Source: Eudorina sp. 2006-703-Eu-15
Taxonomy: Eukaryota; Chlorophyta; Chlorophyceae; Chlamydomonadales; Volvocaceae
Direction of reading: 5' to 3'
NCBI GenBank assembly: GCA_003117195.1
Contig: BDSI01000115.1
Location: forward strand, 1 to 64,000
Length of the DNA: 64,000 nt
Shown here: piece after piece, positions 13,101 to 25,100 of the stretch
Numbering within the stretch: the stretch's first letter is position 1
Layout: each line of letters opens with the position of its first letter
Position numbers and translations under genes: made by a program
Notes under the pieces: generated by a model
What the model saw: the letters and a program-made list of their open reading frames with translations, nothing else
Database searches by the model: none
What the model was told of the DNA's origin: nothing

Positions 13101-16100
13101 CCTATAGACTGGACATTCCATTAGGACATGCGACTCGTCTTCTACGGCGCCCCCCTCGCAGACCCGGCATGTGCGCTCGTGCGATCTGGGCCTACGCCCC
13201 GGGTGCCTCGCAAACCTCGAAACATCGAGATCCCAACTCCCTAGCCGAAAACGCATCAGTGCGGTATGGTGCCTACGTGGCATGCACGTCGCTATGTGCT
13301 CCAGCTTCGACTTATGATCATCTACCGAGTACTCAACCCCCATCCAACGCGCGTACCTGCACGCTGTGACCCCAGGCTTGTCCTGGTCCCCCCCGTTCTC
13401 CGTGTACTCGGGGAACTCACGCGAGCTAACCTTTATTTCCTCGCGGTCCCAATCAGCAAGTAACCGCCGGCGGAACTCCCTAAGCATCTCATCGGCTGGA
13501 ACCTCAAGGGCCATGATCGCCTTGGTCTTTGCTACAGTGTCCAGCCCTGCGTCTACCTTCTCCCTGTAATCGAAACCAAGTACCCCGAAATATGCGCAAT
13601 ACCTTTCCCGCCCAAAAATATTCATGCTCGTTGCTCTCATTATCTGACTCTAACCAACACCGAATTTCCTCCTCCAACACGGCGTGCGCAAGCGACGTAC
13701 TATGCGTACTAAGCGACGTACTATGCGATGTAAGGCCTGTCCCTGTCGTGTTCGTGACCAACGAAAGGTCACGGGTACGACGATGGATTACATGGATAGA
13801 GTGCGCAGAATGAAAATTCTTAGAAGAGCTAAAAGCAATAATAAATGATTAGGGAATTGCAGAAAGGACCCCGCACCCTGCAGGCCTCTTCACTATTTCC
13901 TTTTCTATGACAGTTTGACTCGTTCGCGAGGTCCAATCCTCCTCGCTCGGTGCCTTGACTATCTTGACAGATAAGGCCTGGCAATTCATCATTTATACAT
14001 ACATACTAATGATATGTAAGCCAGCAATACGTTTATTCCATCCTGTATCATACTCAACGCGACAACGCGCACAATTACAACTCGTCCTATGCCTGACAAT
14101 TACATCTGTAATAAGTTGATGTTGTAATAAGTTGATGTTAAAAGGGACTTGCGCATAATACAATCATGACGTTAAATGCCACATTGTGTGACATGACTTC
14201 ACTACGGAGTGAAGGCTGGTCCGCGCCTTCACTCTGTAACGAACGGACAGTGAAGAGACGGTGAAGGGACAGTGAAGGGATTCCCGCGGAATGAAGGGCG
14301 CCGGATTCCCAGAGTGGAAGGGCGGGGTGGCGCGTGCTAAATTGAACTTCGATAGTGTTAATAAGCTTGTCAGTTTGCGGTAAGCACGGTGTACATGACC
14401 CTTGATCGAGCAAGGTTAAAATTGTAGTAGGTGTAGTACAATGATCGGCCCTACTCCTCAAATACGGTGCGAAGCACTGTCCCAGCATCTCGAGAAGCCT
14501 TTGCCAGCTCTCACCTACTACAAAAACAATGTCCTATATGTGAGCCGTGGCTAGCTTACACTGTGCTCGAGGAAGGGTACGCGAAGGTTCTTCATTCTTC
14601 ATTACCAATGCAAACGATAAATACATTATTAACAATCATATTGGAAATGTTTAGGGTAGAAACGGACACGACAGTATGACAAGCCGGCTTCCGGCAGCCT
14701 GAGCAAGGGGCAGTGCGCGACCCTGTTCAGGGTGTCACCGCCGCAATCTAGGCCCCCGACACGCCCCCGCCTCTGCGCACCTGTGCAGTGCATATCCGTG
14801 CCCAGGCGACCCCGGCGTGGGCGCTCCGGGTATCTGCCGTACACGTGTTACGCCTGGCATTCACATGCCTTGCTCAGGACCGGCGGTGCCACGGAGCCAC
14901 CGCCCGACCTGCCTGCCCGACCGCTGCTGCTGCGGGGGCTGAACGGCGTGTCGGCCCGCAGGGTGGCTAGCTAAATTTAATATTCGGCCGAAAATCTTGA
15001 AAATGTTAAGATAATTGCCCTCTAATAAAATTAACGAATATTGCATTGATGCCCAGGTTGGGGCATGAATTCTCCCAATCGACAGATACTAGGGCGGTCA
15101 GGTTGCCAGTCTGAATCTTCCGCGCATTGTTGAATCCCACCAGGTCAAACGGAGGTGCCAAGTGCAAATAGCTCTGTCGCAGATGGTTACACCCATAAGT
15201 GTACACATCCAGGTTTAAAAATCTCTGGAGATTCTTAACGCCGTTTCCAAACGGGAAAATCTCTCCAAAGACTGACAATTTCAGCGTTTCAAAACTTAGT
15301 GTATCCCTGGCCGTAGATACTCCTAACAAGTTAGGGGTTGGCTTCCTTGAAGCCGGAAAAAGGGCGGGCCCCCCTACAATCCGTACAGGCCGCTTGAGTT
15401 ACACCGGAAATTCAATTACCGCGCAAGAGTGTGAGAGAGTGAAAGGGTGCCATGGAGGGTGTCGTTGATGTTGATGGTGGGTCGGCGTGCATTGATTCAT
15501 CAAGCTCAAGCAGGCAACGGCGGTCACCGCATCGGCATTATCGTAAAGCTAGACGCCTCTGCACTACCACATCCGTCTGTCAAGCAGATTATTACAAAGC
15601 AAGCTTGAAACGTGTTTTGTTGTGTAACTGTAGTTGTTTGGTCCGTCGGCGAGCATGGAACCCTTCAGTTGCACGCCCGCAGCAGACGCGAACCTCTGAT
15701 GTTTGCTATCCACAGTTACACAGCAAATGTAAGGCACGATGAGGGTGGGAACCAGCCGCGGTGATACCCGGACTTCGGGCTATCTGAGCTGGAGAACTTC
15801 TTGGTACTCGGAATGCTAGTCCTTTGCATTTTGAAAGTTTGTTTCAATAAATATTGTTGAATTGCACTCATATGGCAAGATAGTCGGCAATGCTGGCGCA
15901 TTGCATGTCCCGGGGGGGTTCGAAACCGCGCTATTAGGAGATGGGGAGGGCGTGCGTGGGGGGTGGAGGATGTGATGCGGGTGGGCGCGAACGTGGTTTG
16001 GATCCGAGGCCGTATCCTGGCTTGGATCGATGCGGTACGGTGGTGTACTGGGGGCAAGTGGAGACTTTGCGCGCATGCCGTACAGTGCCGTACAAGGGCG

Positions 16101-19100
16101 TGATGGTTGTCCCAGGCTTCCCGGTATGATCCTGGGGGCGTGGCATGCTTCCCGGTTTGGTTGTTGTCCGTCTCCTTGTGCCACTTGGCACCTGCCCAAC
16201 GAACGTGCGTATGCTACCTTGCTTCGTGTTGCGTGCGTGCACCTGTCCTCCAAGCTGCATTTATGACCGCGTGCCTCTGCGCCAGCTGCATGTGTCACGC
16301 CAGTTTGCGGTAAGCACGGTGACCCGTACATTACCCGTGCTTGAGCAAGGGTAAAAATAATGTACGGTGAACCGTGACTTACCCCTTGCTCGAGGCCTTG
16401 CGCGGAGGTCCAGAAGCGCAGTTGCGGCCGTTTCCGGGGCTGAACGGCGTGTCGGGGGCCTAGATGGCGGCCGCTGCACCCTGAGCAAGGGTCGCGCACG
16501 GCCCCTTGCTCAGGCTGCCGCGGGGCCGGGTTGTTTGTCTCTCCCTTGTGTCCGTATCTGCCCCAGACATCCCCAATAATATAAATTTTATTAATATATT
16601 TAATTGCGTTTGTACTGTCTCAAAATGAAGAAAAATTGTGTACCCTAGCTCGAGCAAGGGGTAAGCCACGGTTCACCGTACATTATTTTCACCCTTTCTC
16701 GAGCACGGGTCATGTACGGGTCACCGTGCTTATTGATGCCTCGTCACGCACGCATGCTAGCTAATGGCGCAGTGGAAAGGATTGATTGATTAATGATGTA
16801 CATATGATGAGTCGCAGCTAGCTGTTCTACGTACTCCTTAATGTATCGCTGCGCTTAGGTTTCTTACATCACAGATAGACTTACATGCAGCAGCAAGTTG
16901 GACGTTGAGGTAACGAACTTACTGTCGGTAGTCCTCAACGTAAGCCCGACATGCATAAACAAGTGGCAAGGACGCTGACATGCATGAGGGCGACATCCAC
17001 GGGCCGCATGCATGCGTGTCACCGAGCGACGGAGCTCTGAAAGCAGCTAACTGGCCTGCGCCAAACCATCAGCAATCGGCATCATCGATGCACCTATAGG
17101 CATGTGTGGTTCCCTACTTGACGGAACCCGAGATCGCCCGCTCCCCCTCGCCCCTGCTGGGCGCCGGCTTTCTCGTTCGTGCTTCTGTTTGACAATCAAG
17201 CCGCCGCCCATCCTCCACATACACCTGCCAAATCAACGAAACTATCTATGCGCAGGGAGACACTTTGAACGTGTATTCCGTGGCTTGGAGCCCCACCGGC
17301 CGGCAGCTGGCCAGCGGGAATCGGGAGAACAACATCTGGGAGAGCAGCATCCGGGTGTGGGACGCCGAGAGTGGAGAATGCATGGCGACGTTGGAGGTCG
17401 GTGTGGAGTAGACACGTAGGGGTGTTGTTTGTGTGAAGTGCGCGATGCAAGTGTATGTGCAGCAGGGCTCGCAGCGAGGGCAAGGTGTGCTTCCGACCCT
17501 GCCTGGCACGCACCCTCGCCCTTGGCACCTGCCCAACGAACGATCGTATGCTACCTTCCTTCGTGTTGCGTGCGTGCACCTGTCCTCCAAGCTGCACTTA
17601 TTACCGCGTGCCTCCGCGCCAGCTGCATGTGTCACGCACGGTAGCTATCGGCGCAGTGGAAAGGATTCATTGCTTGATGAATGCGTGTATGTATGTACAT
17701 ATGATGAGTCGCAGCTAGCTGTACTACGTACTTCTTTATGTATCGCTGCGCTTATGTTTCCTACATCACAGATAGACGTACATGCAGCAGCAAGTTGGAC
17801 GTTGAGGTAACGAACTTGCTGTCGGTAGTCCTCAACGTAAGCCCGACATGCATAAAAAGTGGCAAGGACGCTGACATACATGCATGAGGGCGACATCCAC
17901 GGGCCGCATGCATGCGTGTCACCGAGCGACGACGGAGCTCTGAAAGCAGCTAACTGACCTGCGCCAAACCATCAGCAATCGGCATCATCGATGCACCTAT
18001 AGGCATGTGTGGTTCTCTACTTGACGGAACCCGCGATCGCCCGCTCCCCCTCGCCCCTGCTGGGCGCCGGCTTTCTCGTTTGTGCTTCTGTTTGACAATC
18101 ATCCCGCCGCCCATCCTCCACATACACCCTGCCAAATCAATGATCCTATCTATGCGCAGGGACACACTTCGAGCGTGGATTCCGTGGCTTGGAGCCCCAC
18201 CGGCCGGCAGCTGGCCAGCGGGAGTCGGGACTGCAGCATCCGGGTGTGGGACGCCGAGAGTGGAGAATGCATGGCGACGTTGAAGGTCGGTGTGGAGTAG
18301 ACACGTAGGGGTGTTGTTTATGTGAAGTGCGCGATGCAAGTGTATGTGCAGCAGGGCTCGCAGCGAGGGCAAGGTGTGCTTCCGACCCTGCCTGGCACGC
18401 ACCCTCGCCCTTGGCACCTGCCCAATGAACGTGCGTATGCTACCTTCCTTCGTGTTGCGTGCGTGCACCTGTCCTCCAAGCTGCACTTATTACCGCGTGC
18501 CTCCGCGCCAGCTGCATGTGTCACGCACGCTAGCTATTGGCGCAGTGGAAAGGATTGATTGATGATTGCGTGTATGTATGTACATATGATGAGTCGCAGC
18601 TAGCTGTACTACGTACTTCTTTATGTATCGCTGCGCTTATGTTTCCTACATCACAGATAGACGTACATGCAGCAGCAAGTTGGACGTTGAGGTAACGAAC
18701 TTGCTGTCGGTAGTCCTCAACGTAAGCCCGACATGCATAAAAAGTGGCAAGGACGCTGACATACATGCATGAGGGCGACATCCACGGGCCGCATGCATGC
18801 GTGTCACCGAGCGACGACGGAGCTCTGAAAGCAGCTAACTGACCTGCGCCAAACCATCAGCAATCGGCATCATCGATGCACCTATAGGCATGTGTGGTTC
18901 CCTACTTGACGGAACCCGCGATCGCCCGCTCCCCCTCGCCCCTGCTGGGCGCCGGCTTTCTCGTTCGTGCTTCTGTTTGACAATCATCCCGCCGCCCGTC
19001 CTCCACATACACCCTGCCAAATCAACGAACCTATGCGCAGGGACACACATCGATTGTATGCTCCGTGGCTTGGAGCCCCACCGGCCGGCAGCTGGCCAGC

Positions 19101-22100
19101 GGGAGTGAGGACAGCAGCATCCGGGTGTGGGACGCCGAGAGTGGAGAATGCGTGGCGACGTTGAAGGTCGGTGTGGAGTAGACACGTAGGGGTGTTGTTT
19201 ATGTGAAGTGCGCAAGTGTTGTGTATAGTCCACCGATTTGGTGGCGTCAAAAGACACCGCCGATTTGGAGACCTGCCGTAGATTATATACAGGGCTGCAC
19301 GTCACAGATGACGTGTCCTCTTCCCGAATATTCTCGGGCGACAGGTTCGCGACCGTCCAGACGAAGTTCCAGAAGATCCGAAGAAGTCTCCAATCGGGTT
19401 GCCAGTCAGCGCCAGGGAACAGTCCCAGCCATAGCCAGATGCTATGACCCCCGCCTATGCACAGCGCATAGACTTCCGCAGACAGATGCGGCATTAATAC
19501 AACAGAGGCCGACAGAACGTAGCTCAGGCGCTACTCGGCATTACGAACAGCTCGTCGAACAGTTGGCCTGTACGTCGGGCAAGTCAGACTACGTTCAATA
19601 GTAGTTTCGGACGTATCAGACGTATTACCAGAATTATTGTCAGACCAATTATTATTAGATATTATAACAATGTTAAATATTACAGAATTAGTGCGTATCA
19701 GATTACGCAGCATACAACAACTATCCCCCCTCAGGATGCAGCGTCCCCGCTGCATGGAAGGGAGCCAGATTAGGCACGGCATAGAGCGGCAATTATGACT
19801 TACCTGTACCGCTCAACTTACCTTAGCCGTGGCCCGTAACCGAGCTTCCTCCAGCAGGGGTTTCATGTCAGGGGTAAAGTTCCGTGCAGGCTCCCAGCTA
19901 TTGTGCTCAGAGGAATACCCAGCCCATTTGACAAGGTATTCGTGCACAGTGCGCTTACGCCCGCTCTTGCCCACCCGTCGCGCTCGGTAATCCAGAATGC
20001 GCTCAACAGCATAGGTGGTTTGCTTGCCCTTAAGCCAGTCAACAGGCCCAGGCTCCGTCACAGGCGGAGTGTCAGTAGATTCAGGTTCAGGATCAGAGCC
20101 ACGGTACGGCCGAACCAGAGACACATGAAACGTGGGGTGAATGCGCATGTCAGATGGTAGCTGAAGTTCAACAGCGACAGATCCCACCATGCGTACGACA
20201 GGATATGGACCCACCCAACGTGGCAACAGCTTACGAGACCCTTCAGCCAGGGAACGCAGGTTCTTGGTGCTCAGCATGACCAACTGTCCCTTGCGGAAGG
20301 TGACGTCCCGTTTAGATTTGTTGTAGTAGTCAGCCGTCCGTTGCTGTGCAGCATCCAAGCAAGATCTGGCATCTGCTATCCGGGACACAAACGACTTGAC
20401 AAAAACCTTAGCAGCAGGTACGTTTACATCCAACTCACGCCACACAGGCAGAGCCGGGTTGTAACCGTAATTCAGGAAGAAAGGACTCTTGCCAGTCGAA
20501 CGGTTCACAGCATTGTTGATAGCAAACTCAGCAGCAGTCAGGTAGGTGTCCCAGGCAGATGGTGTGCGGCCAGCGAAGTTACGGAGCATGTCGCCCAGAA
20601 CAGTCAGAATTCACACGCTCAGTCTGGCCATCAGATTGTGGATGGTATGCGGTGGACAGATTCACACGCATCCCAACCAAAACACCCAGCGCGGCCCAAA
20701 ACTTACTCGCAAACTGAGTACCACGATCAGACACAACGCTCTTTGGCACGCCGTGCAATCGTACGACGTTATCAAAGAACAGTCGTGCAGTGTCTTCAGC
20801 AGTGCAAGCAGTCGTGGTAGGGGCAAGATGCACCATCTTCGTCAAGCGATCAACAAGTACGAGTACGGCGTCGTATCCCCCCTCAGTTTTGGGCAGCGAG
20901 ACAACGAAGTCCAGGGAAACGCTCTCCCACGGAGCATCCGGCACAGACAGAGGCTGCAGATGCCCATGAGGCTTATCAGACAGGGACTTGTTGCGTTGAC
21001 AGAGATCGCAGGACTGCACATAGTTCTCGACATCCTTGGCGAGCCGAGGCCACCAGAACTGGCGTCGGATCAGGTCCAACAGACGGACGTAACCAGGATG
21101 CCCAGCCAAAGGACCTTCATGAAAACGGGAAAGGAGCTCGCGACGCAAAGAGTCATCGTTAGGAACGACAACCTGCTTGTACGAGCCCTCAGTACGGACC
21201 CACAGACCGTTTTCGCGACGCAGATGTCCCGTATTGACTGGATCAGAGAACCATGGGTCAGTGACATACGCACGCTTCAGACGCGACGCAAAGTCAGACG
21301 CGGCAAAAGGTTGGCTCGCGGTAGACTGACGACGCGTGGCAACAGACAGGATGGCAGCATGCAAGGAAGGATGCCGACTGAGTGCATCAGCAATATTCAT
21401 AGAGCCAGACAGATACTCCCAGTTGAAGTTGAACCGAGCCAGATACTCCATCCAGCGGGCCTGGCGACGATTCAAGGAGGGAACCCCTTGCAGGAAGGTT
21501 AGGGGCTTATGGTCAGTCTTGAGCACAAACGGTCGGCCCTCCAAGTAGCAGCGCCATTCCTTCAGAGCGTGCAAGACAGCAAGCAACTCCTGCTCACCCG
21601 TGGTGTAACGGGTCTCAGCACCAGAGAACTTCTTACTCGTGAACGCAATGGGTCGACCTTCTTGCAACAACACGGCACCAGTGCCATGCAATGATGCGTC
21701 GGTAACGACTTCAACGCGGAACGGTAACGAGTAATCAGGGAAGCGCAGAATGATATCATCAGCAACAGCACGCTTCAGGGTGTCGAACGCCTTCTGACAC
21801 TCAGGGGTCCAGGCATCCGCCGAAGTGAAGGCACCCTTACGCGTCAGGTTCGTGAGCGGAGCCGCATTAACCGAATAACGCTCGATGAACTTACGGAAGT
21901 AGTTAGTCAGACCCAGAAACTTCCGCAGCTCCTGAAGGTTGGTAGGCGTCGGCCAGTCCCGTACGACAGCAGATTTACGGGGATCCATGCGAACGCCATC
22001 CTTGGAGACGATGTGTCCCAAGTATTCAACCTGAGGCTCGGCCCAGTGGCACTTAGAGCGTTTGGCATACAGTTGCTCACGGCGCAGAACGTCAAAAACA

Positions 22101-25100
22101 AGGCGCAGGTGCTGCAGATGTTCCTCGCGCGTCATCGAGAAAACTAGAATGTCATCCAGATAGCAAACGACAAACTTATCAATGTACTGGCGGAAGGTGC
22201 GATCCATAACGGCTTGGAACGTTGCAGGAGCGTTCACTGAACCGAAGGACAGGACAGTGTACTCGTAGTGACCAAAGGGCGTACGGAAGGCAGTTTTCGG
22301 GATATCCGACTCAGCAATGCGGATCTGATTGTAGCCCTGCTGAAGGTCAATCGAGCTGAAATAAGCTGCACCCCGCAGTTTGTCTAACAGATCATCGACG
22401 CGCGGGAGGGGGTAACGGTTTTTAACAGTAACCGAATTCAGACCCCGATAATCGATGCACATGCGCAGACCGCCATCCTTCTTACCCACAAACAGGATCG
22501 GGGCAGAATACGGAGATGTGCTCGGTCGGATCATACCTTTCTTCAGCAGATCGGTGACCTGGCGCTTTACCTCATCGAGCTCCAACGGACTAAGCCGATA
22601 CATGGGCCGAGAGACAGGTTGCGCTCCAGGCACCAAAGGTATGGTGTGGTCGACAGGCCGCATAGGAGGAAGTCCCGGGATTTCCTGAAAGACATCGGCA
22701 TACTCCTCCAACAGAGCTTGCAGATCGGGGTCAGTTGGCGCGACAGGTTGCACGGCAGCATTCAACTGCAGCTTAGGCCGTACAAGCAAGGCATGAGCAC
22801 CCTTACGCAACAGACGCACGGCAGCCTTACGCCCTATGGCTTCAGGCTCTTCATGCCGGCAAATCGCAGCAGCAGCGAAATTCACGCAGGGTGGCTCAGC
22901 GCACGCACGATCCCCAGAACAGAAGGGAACCTTGCACGACAGGGTACCCTTGCGCAGGCGCAGGGCACGTGCAGGGTAATCGACAACCGCCCCAAACTGA
23001 GAAAGCGTGGACGAACCCAGAATGTATGTGGCCACATCAGTCAGTTTGGGCAACACATACGGCTGAACAGTGAACCTCAACGGACCCACAGCCAGCCTAA
23101 GGGTAACCCGTCCCAGAATGGCCTGCTTACCACCATCAGCCAGAGTGACATGAGACCGCGCAGATGCAGTAGGTCGCAGCCCAAGGCGTTCCACCTCAGA
23201 GACAGAGATGAAGTCATCGCTGGCGCCCGTGTCAGCGAGCGCTGTCATACGATGGCCAGCAGCAGAGATAGAAACAAGAGGAACGCCAGAACCTGTGAGG
23301 GCAGCGGCACCTGGAGACAGAAGGGCAGAAATGTGGGGGTCCCCCTCATCGGGAACCACCGGGCCCTTGCGCGGTGCGTCATACCAAACCTCAGCTGCGT
23401 AAGGAAAACCAGGCAACGGAGTCGGACGTCCAGTCACGTCAACACCGTTAAACAGAACGGTACCCGGCCGAAACTGCAAGACACGCTTGAAACCCGCCAA
23501 CAGAGAGGCCGCCTTCCGAGACATGAACTCAGGCAACAGAACCCCCGCAGCGGTATCAGGACGCTGACGTTTGCACGATCGGTACCGGGCTACCTGCAGC
23601 TGAAGCTCACGCAGAGAGGAGGGGGTAAACCAGATCGTATGCCCGCCCAGGTCGACGGAGGCAAGGGACGGAACGCAAGGCGCGAAATAATTACAGAAAG
23701 CGTCAAAGCCAGCTCGCGCCGTCCGAGCGTCCAGCGAAAAACGCCGTCCCACTACGCCCTCAACCTGGCGCAGGACATCAGGCACGATCGCACGCGCTGC
23801 ACGGAAAGCAGACAGATCAGGCAATGCGCCGCGCGAAACAGCAGACCCAGGCGACTCCCCCTTAGCATCAACCTGGGCAACCTCCCAGGCCTTCTTCTCC
23901 CCCTTCAGCAGAGGGCACGTGTCCGCACGGTGGGCGTTGGAGGCGCATCGGAGGCACAAGCCTTCACCCTTGCGGTAGTTATACTCCGCCCGAGTGCAGC
24001 AGAATTTGTCTAACCACTCCTGATCACGCCGGTTGTTGCGTCGGGGCCGCTTCGACCGCGGCTGCGCCCAACCGTCGTCCTTCCCCTTGTGGCTTGCGCG
24101 GGCCGCGCCGCCCGACTGCTGCTTCCCGCGCCGCCCTCCATCGCCGCCTTTCGCCGCCCCGGTGGCGGCGGCGGCGGCGGTCGGTGCGCGGCGCTTGGCG
24201 CCAGCCGCCGGCGGGACGTCCTCCGCGTCCGACAGGTCGGACATGTCCTGCGCAGTCAGGGCATGCAAGCGAACAGAGGACCGGGCTTGTTGCTCAGCAA
24301 GCCGCTTATGCTCCAGCCGCCGCTCCATGCCGAAAGCGAACGTGAGCAGGTCCTGGAAGGTCGGGAAGGTCTGTCCGAGAGAATCAGATGCGCAATCACC
24401 AGCGAGCTCAGCAGTCAAGCCCTTGTGAAACCAGAAGCGCTTCTCGGAATCAGAGACATCAGGAATGGCAGAAATGATAGCCTCAAAGCGGCTATGGTAT
24501 GCTGCGACCTTATCACCAGAACGCATGCGGTGCTTGCCAGATGCAAGCTTGTGCCGGGCCTCATCCTCAGCAGACAGGATGCGCGGGGCGAAACGGCTAA
24601 GCAAAGCGGTCAGAAGTTCTTCCGAGGTGAAGGTTTCCTTTGCGGTGGTCCAGGAGTCATGCCACGCCTTCGCCGCACCCTCAAGGGCAGTGGCCAGAAA
24701 AAGGCAGCGCATGTTGTCCAGATGACCTCCCTTCACAACCGCAAAGTAGTTCCTAGCATCCCGTACGAACGCCCGCGTGCGTGCCGCAATTTTGACAGGA
24801 TCCGCATGCTTAAGGTCAGCAGGCAAGGACAGTTTCGGCACAGATATGTTCATTTTCAGTACCTCATCGTCGGCGCCCTTCTCGGCCGAGGCCGGGGCCC
24901 TCTGACCGGCCGAGCCACCCGCACCAGCCGCAGCCCCGTTATCGTTGACTGCATGACCAGACCCCAGTACAGCGGGCGTACCGTCAACGGAGTGAACAGG
25001 CTCAGGGACTGCAGCAGTGGGAGCTGGGACAGGCACAGGCACGTTAGAGGCACCAGGAGGAACAGGGAAAGGCTGCGCAGCGGCGCCGAAAATGGCCGGT

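Larger units (their letters stand above)
9397..17255 (+). other. 7.9-kb intron between the NACHT module and the first WD40 exon
   Basis: Inferred from the phase-0 donor at 9397 and the phase-0 acceptor CTATGCGCAG at 17,255. It holds the miniature LTR element, the TTCACT-motif repeats, the 20-bp minisatellite, a LINE fragment, two foldback elements, the nested 98-bp MITE and copies of R1. No WD40-like exon was found in it. A missed short exon is possible. Confidence 0.5.

Noticed and set aside
13169..13813. Short plus-strand frames opposite the LINE fragment
   Set aside because: Antisense shadows without motifs.
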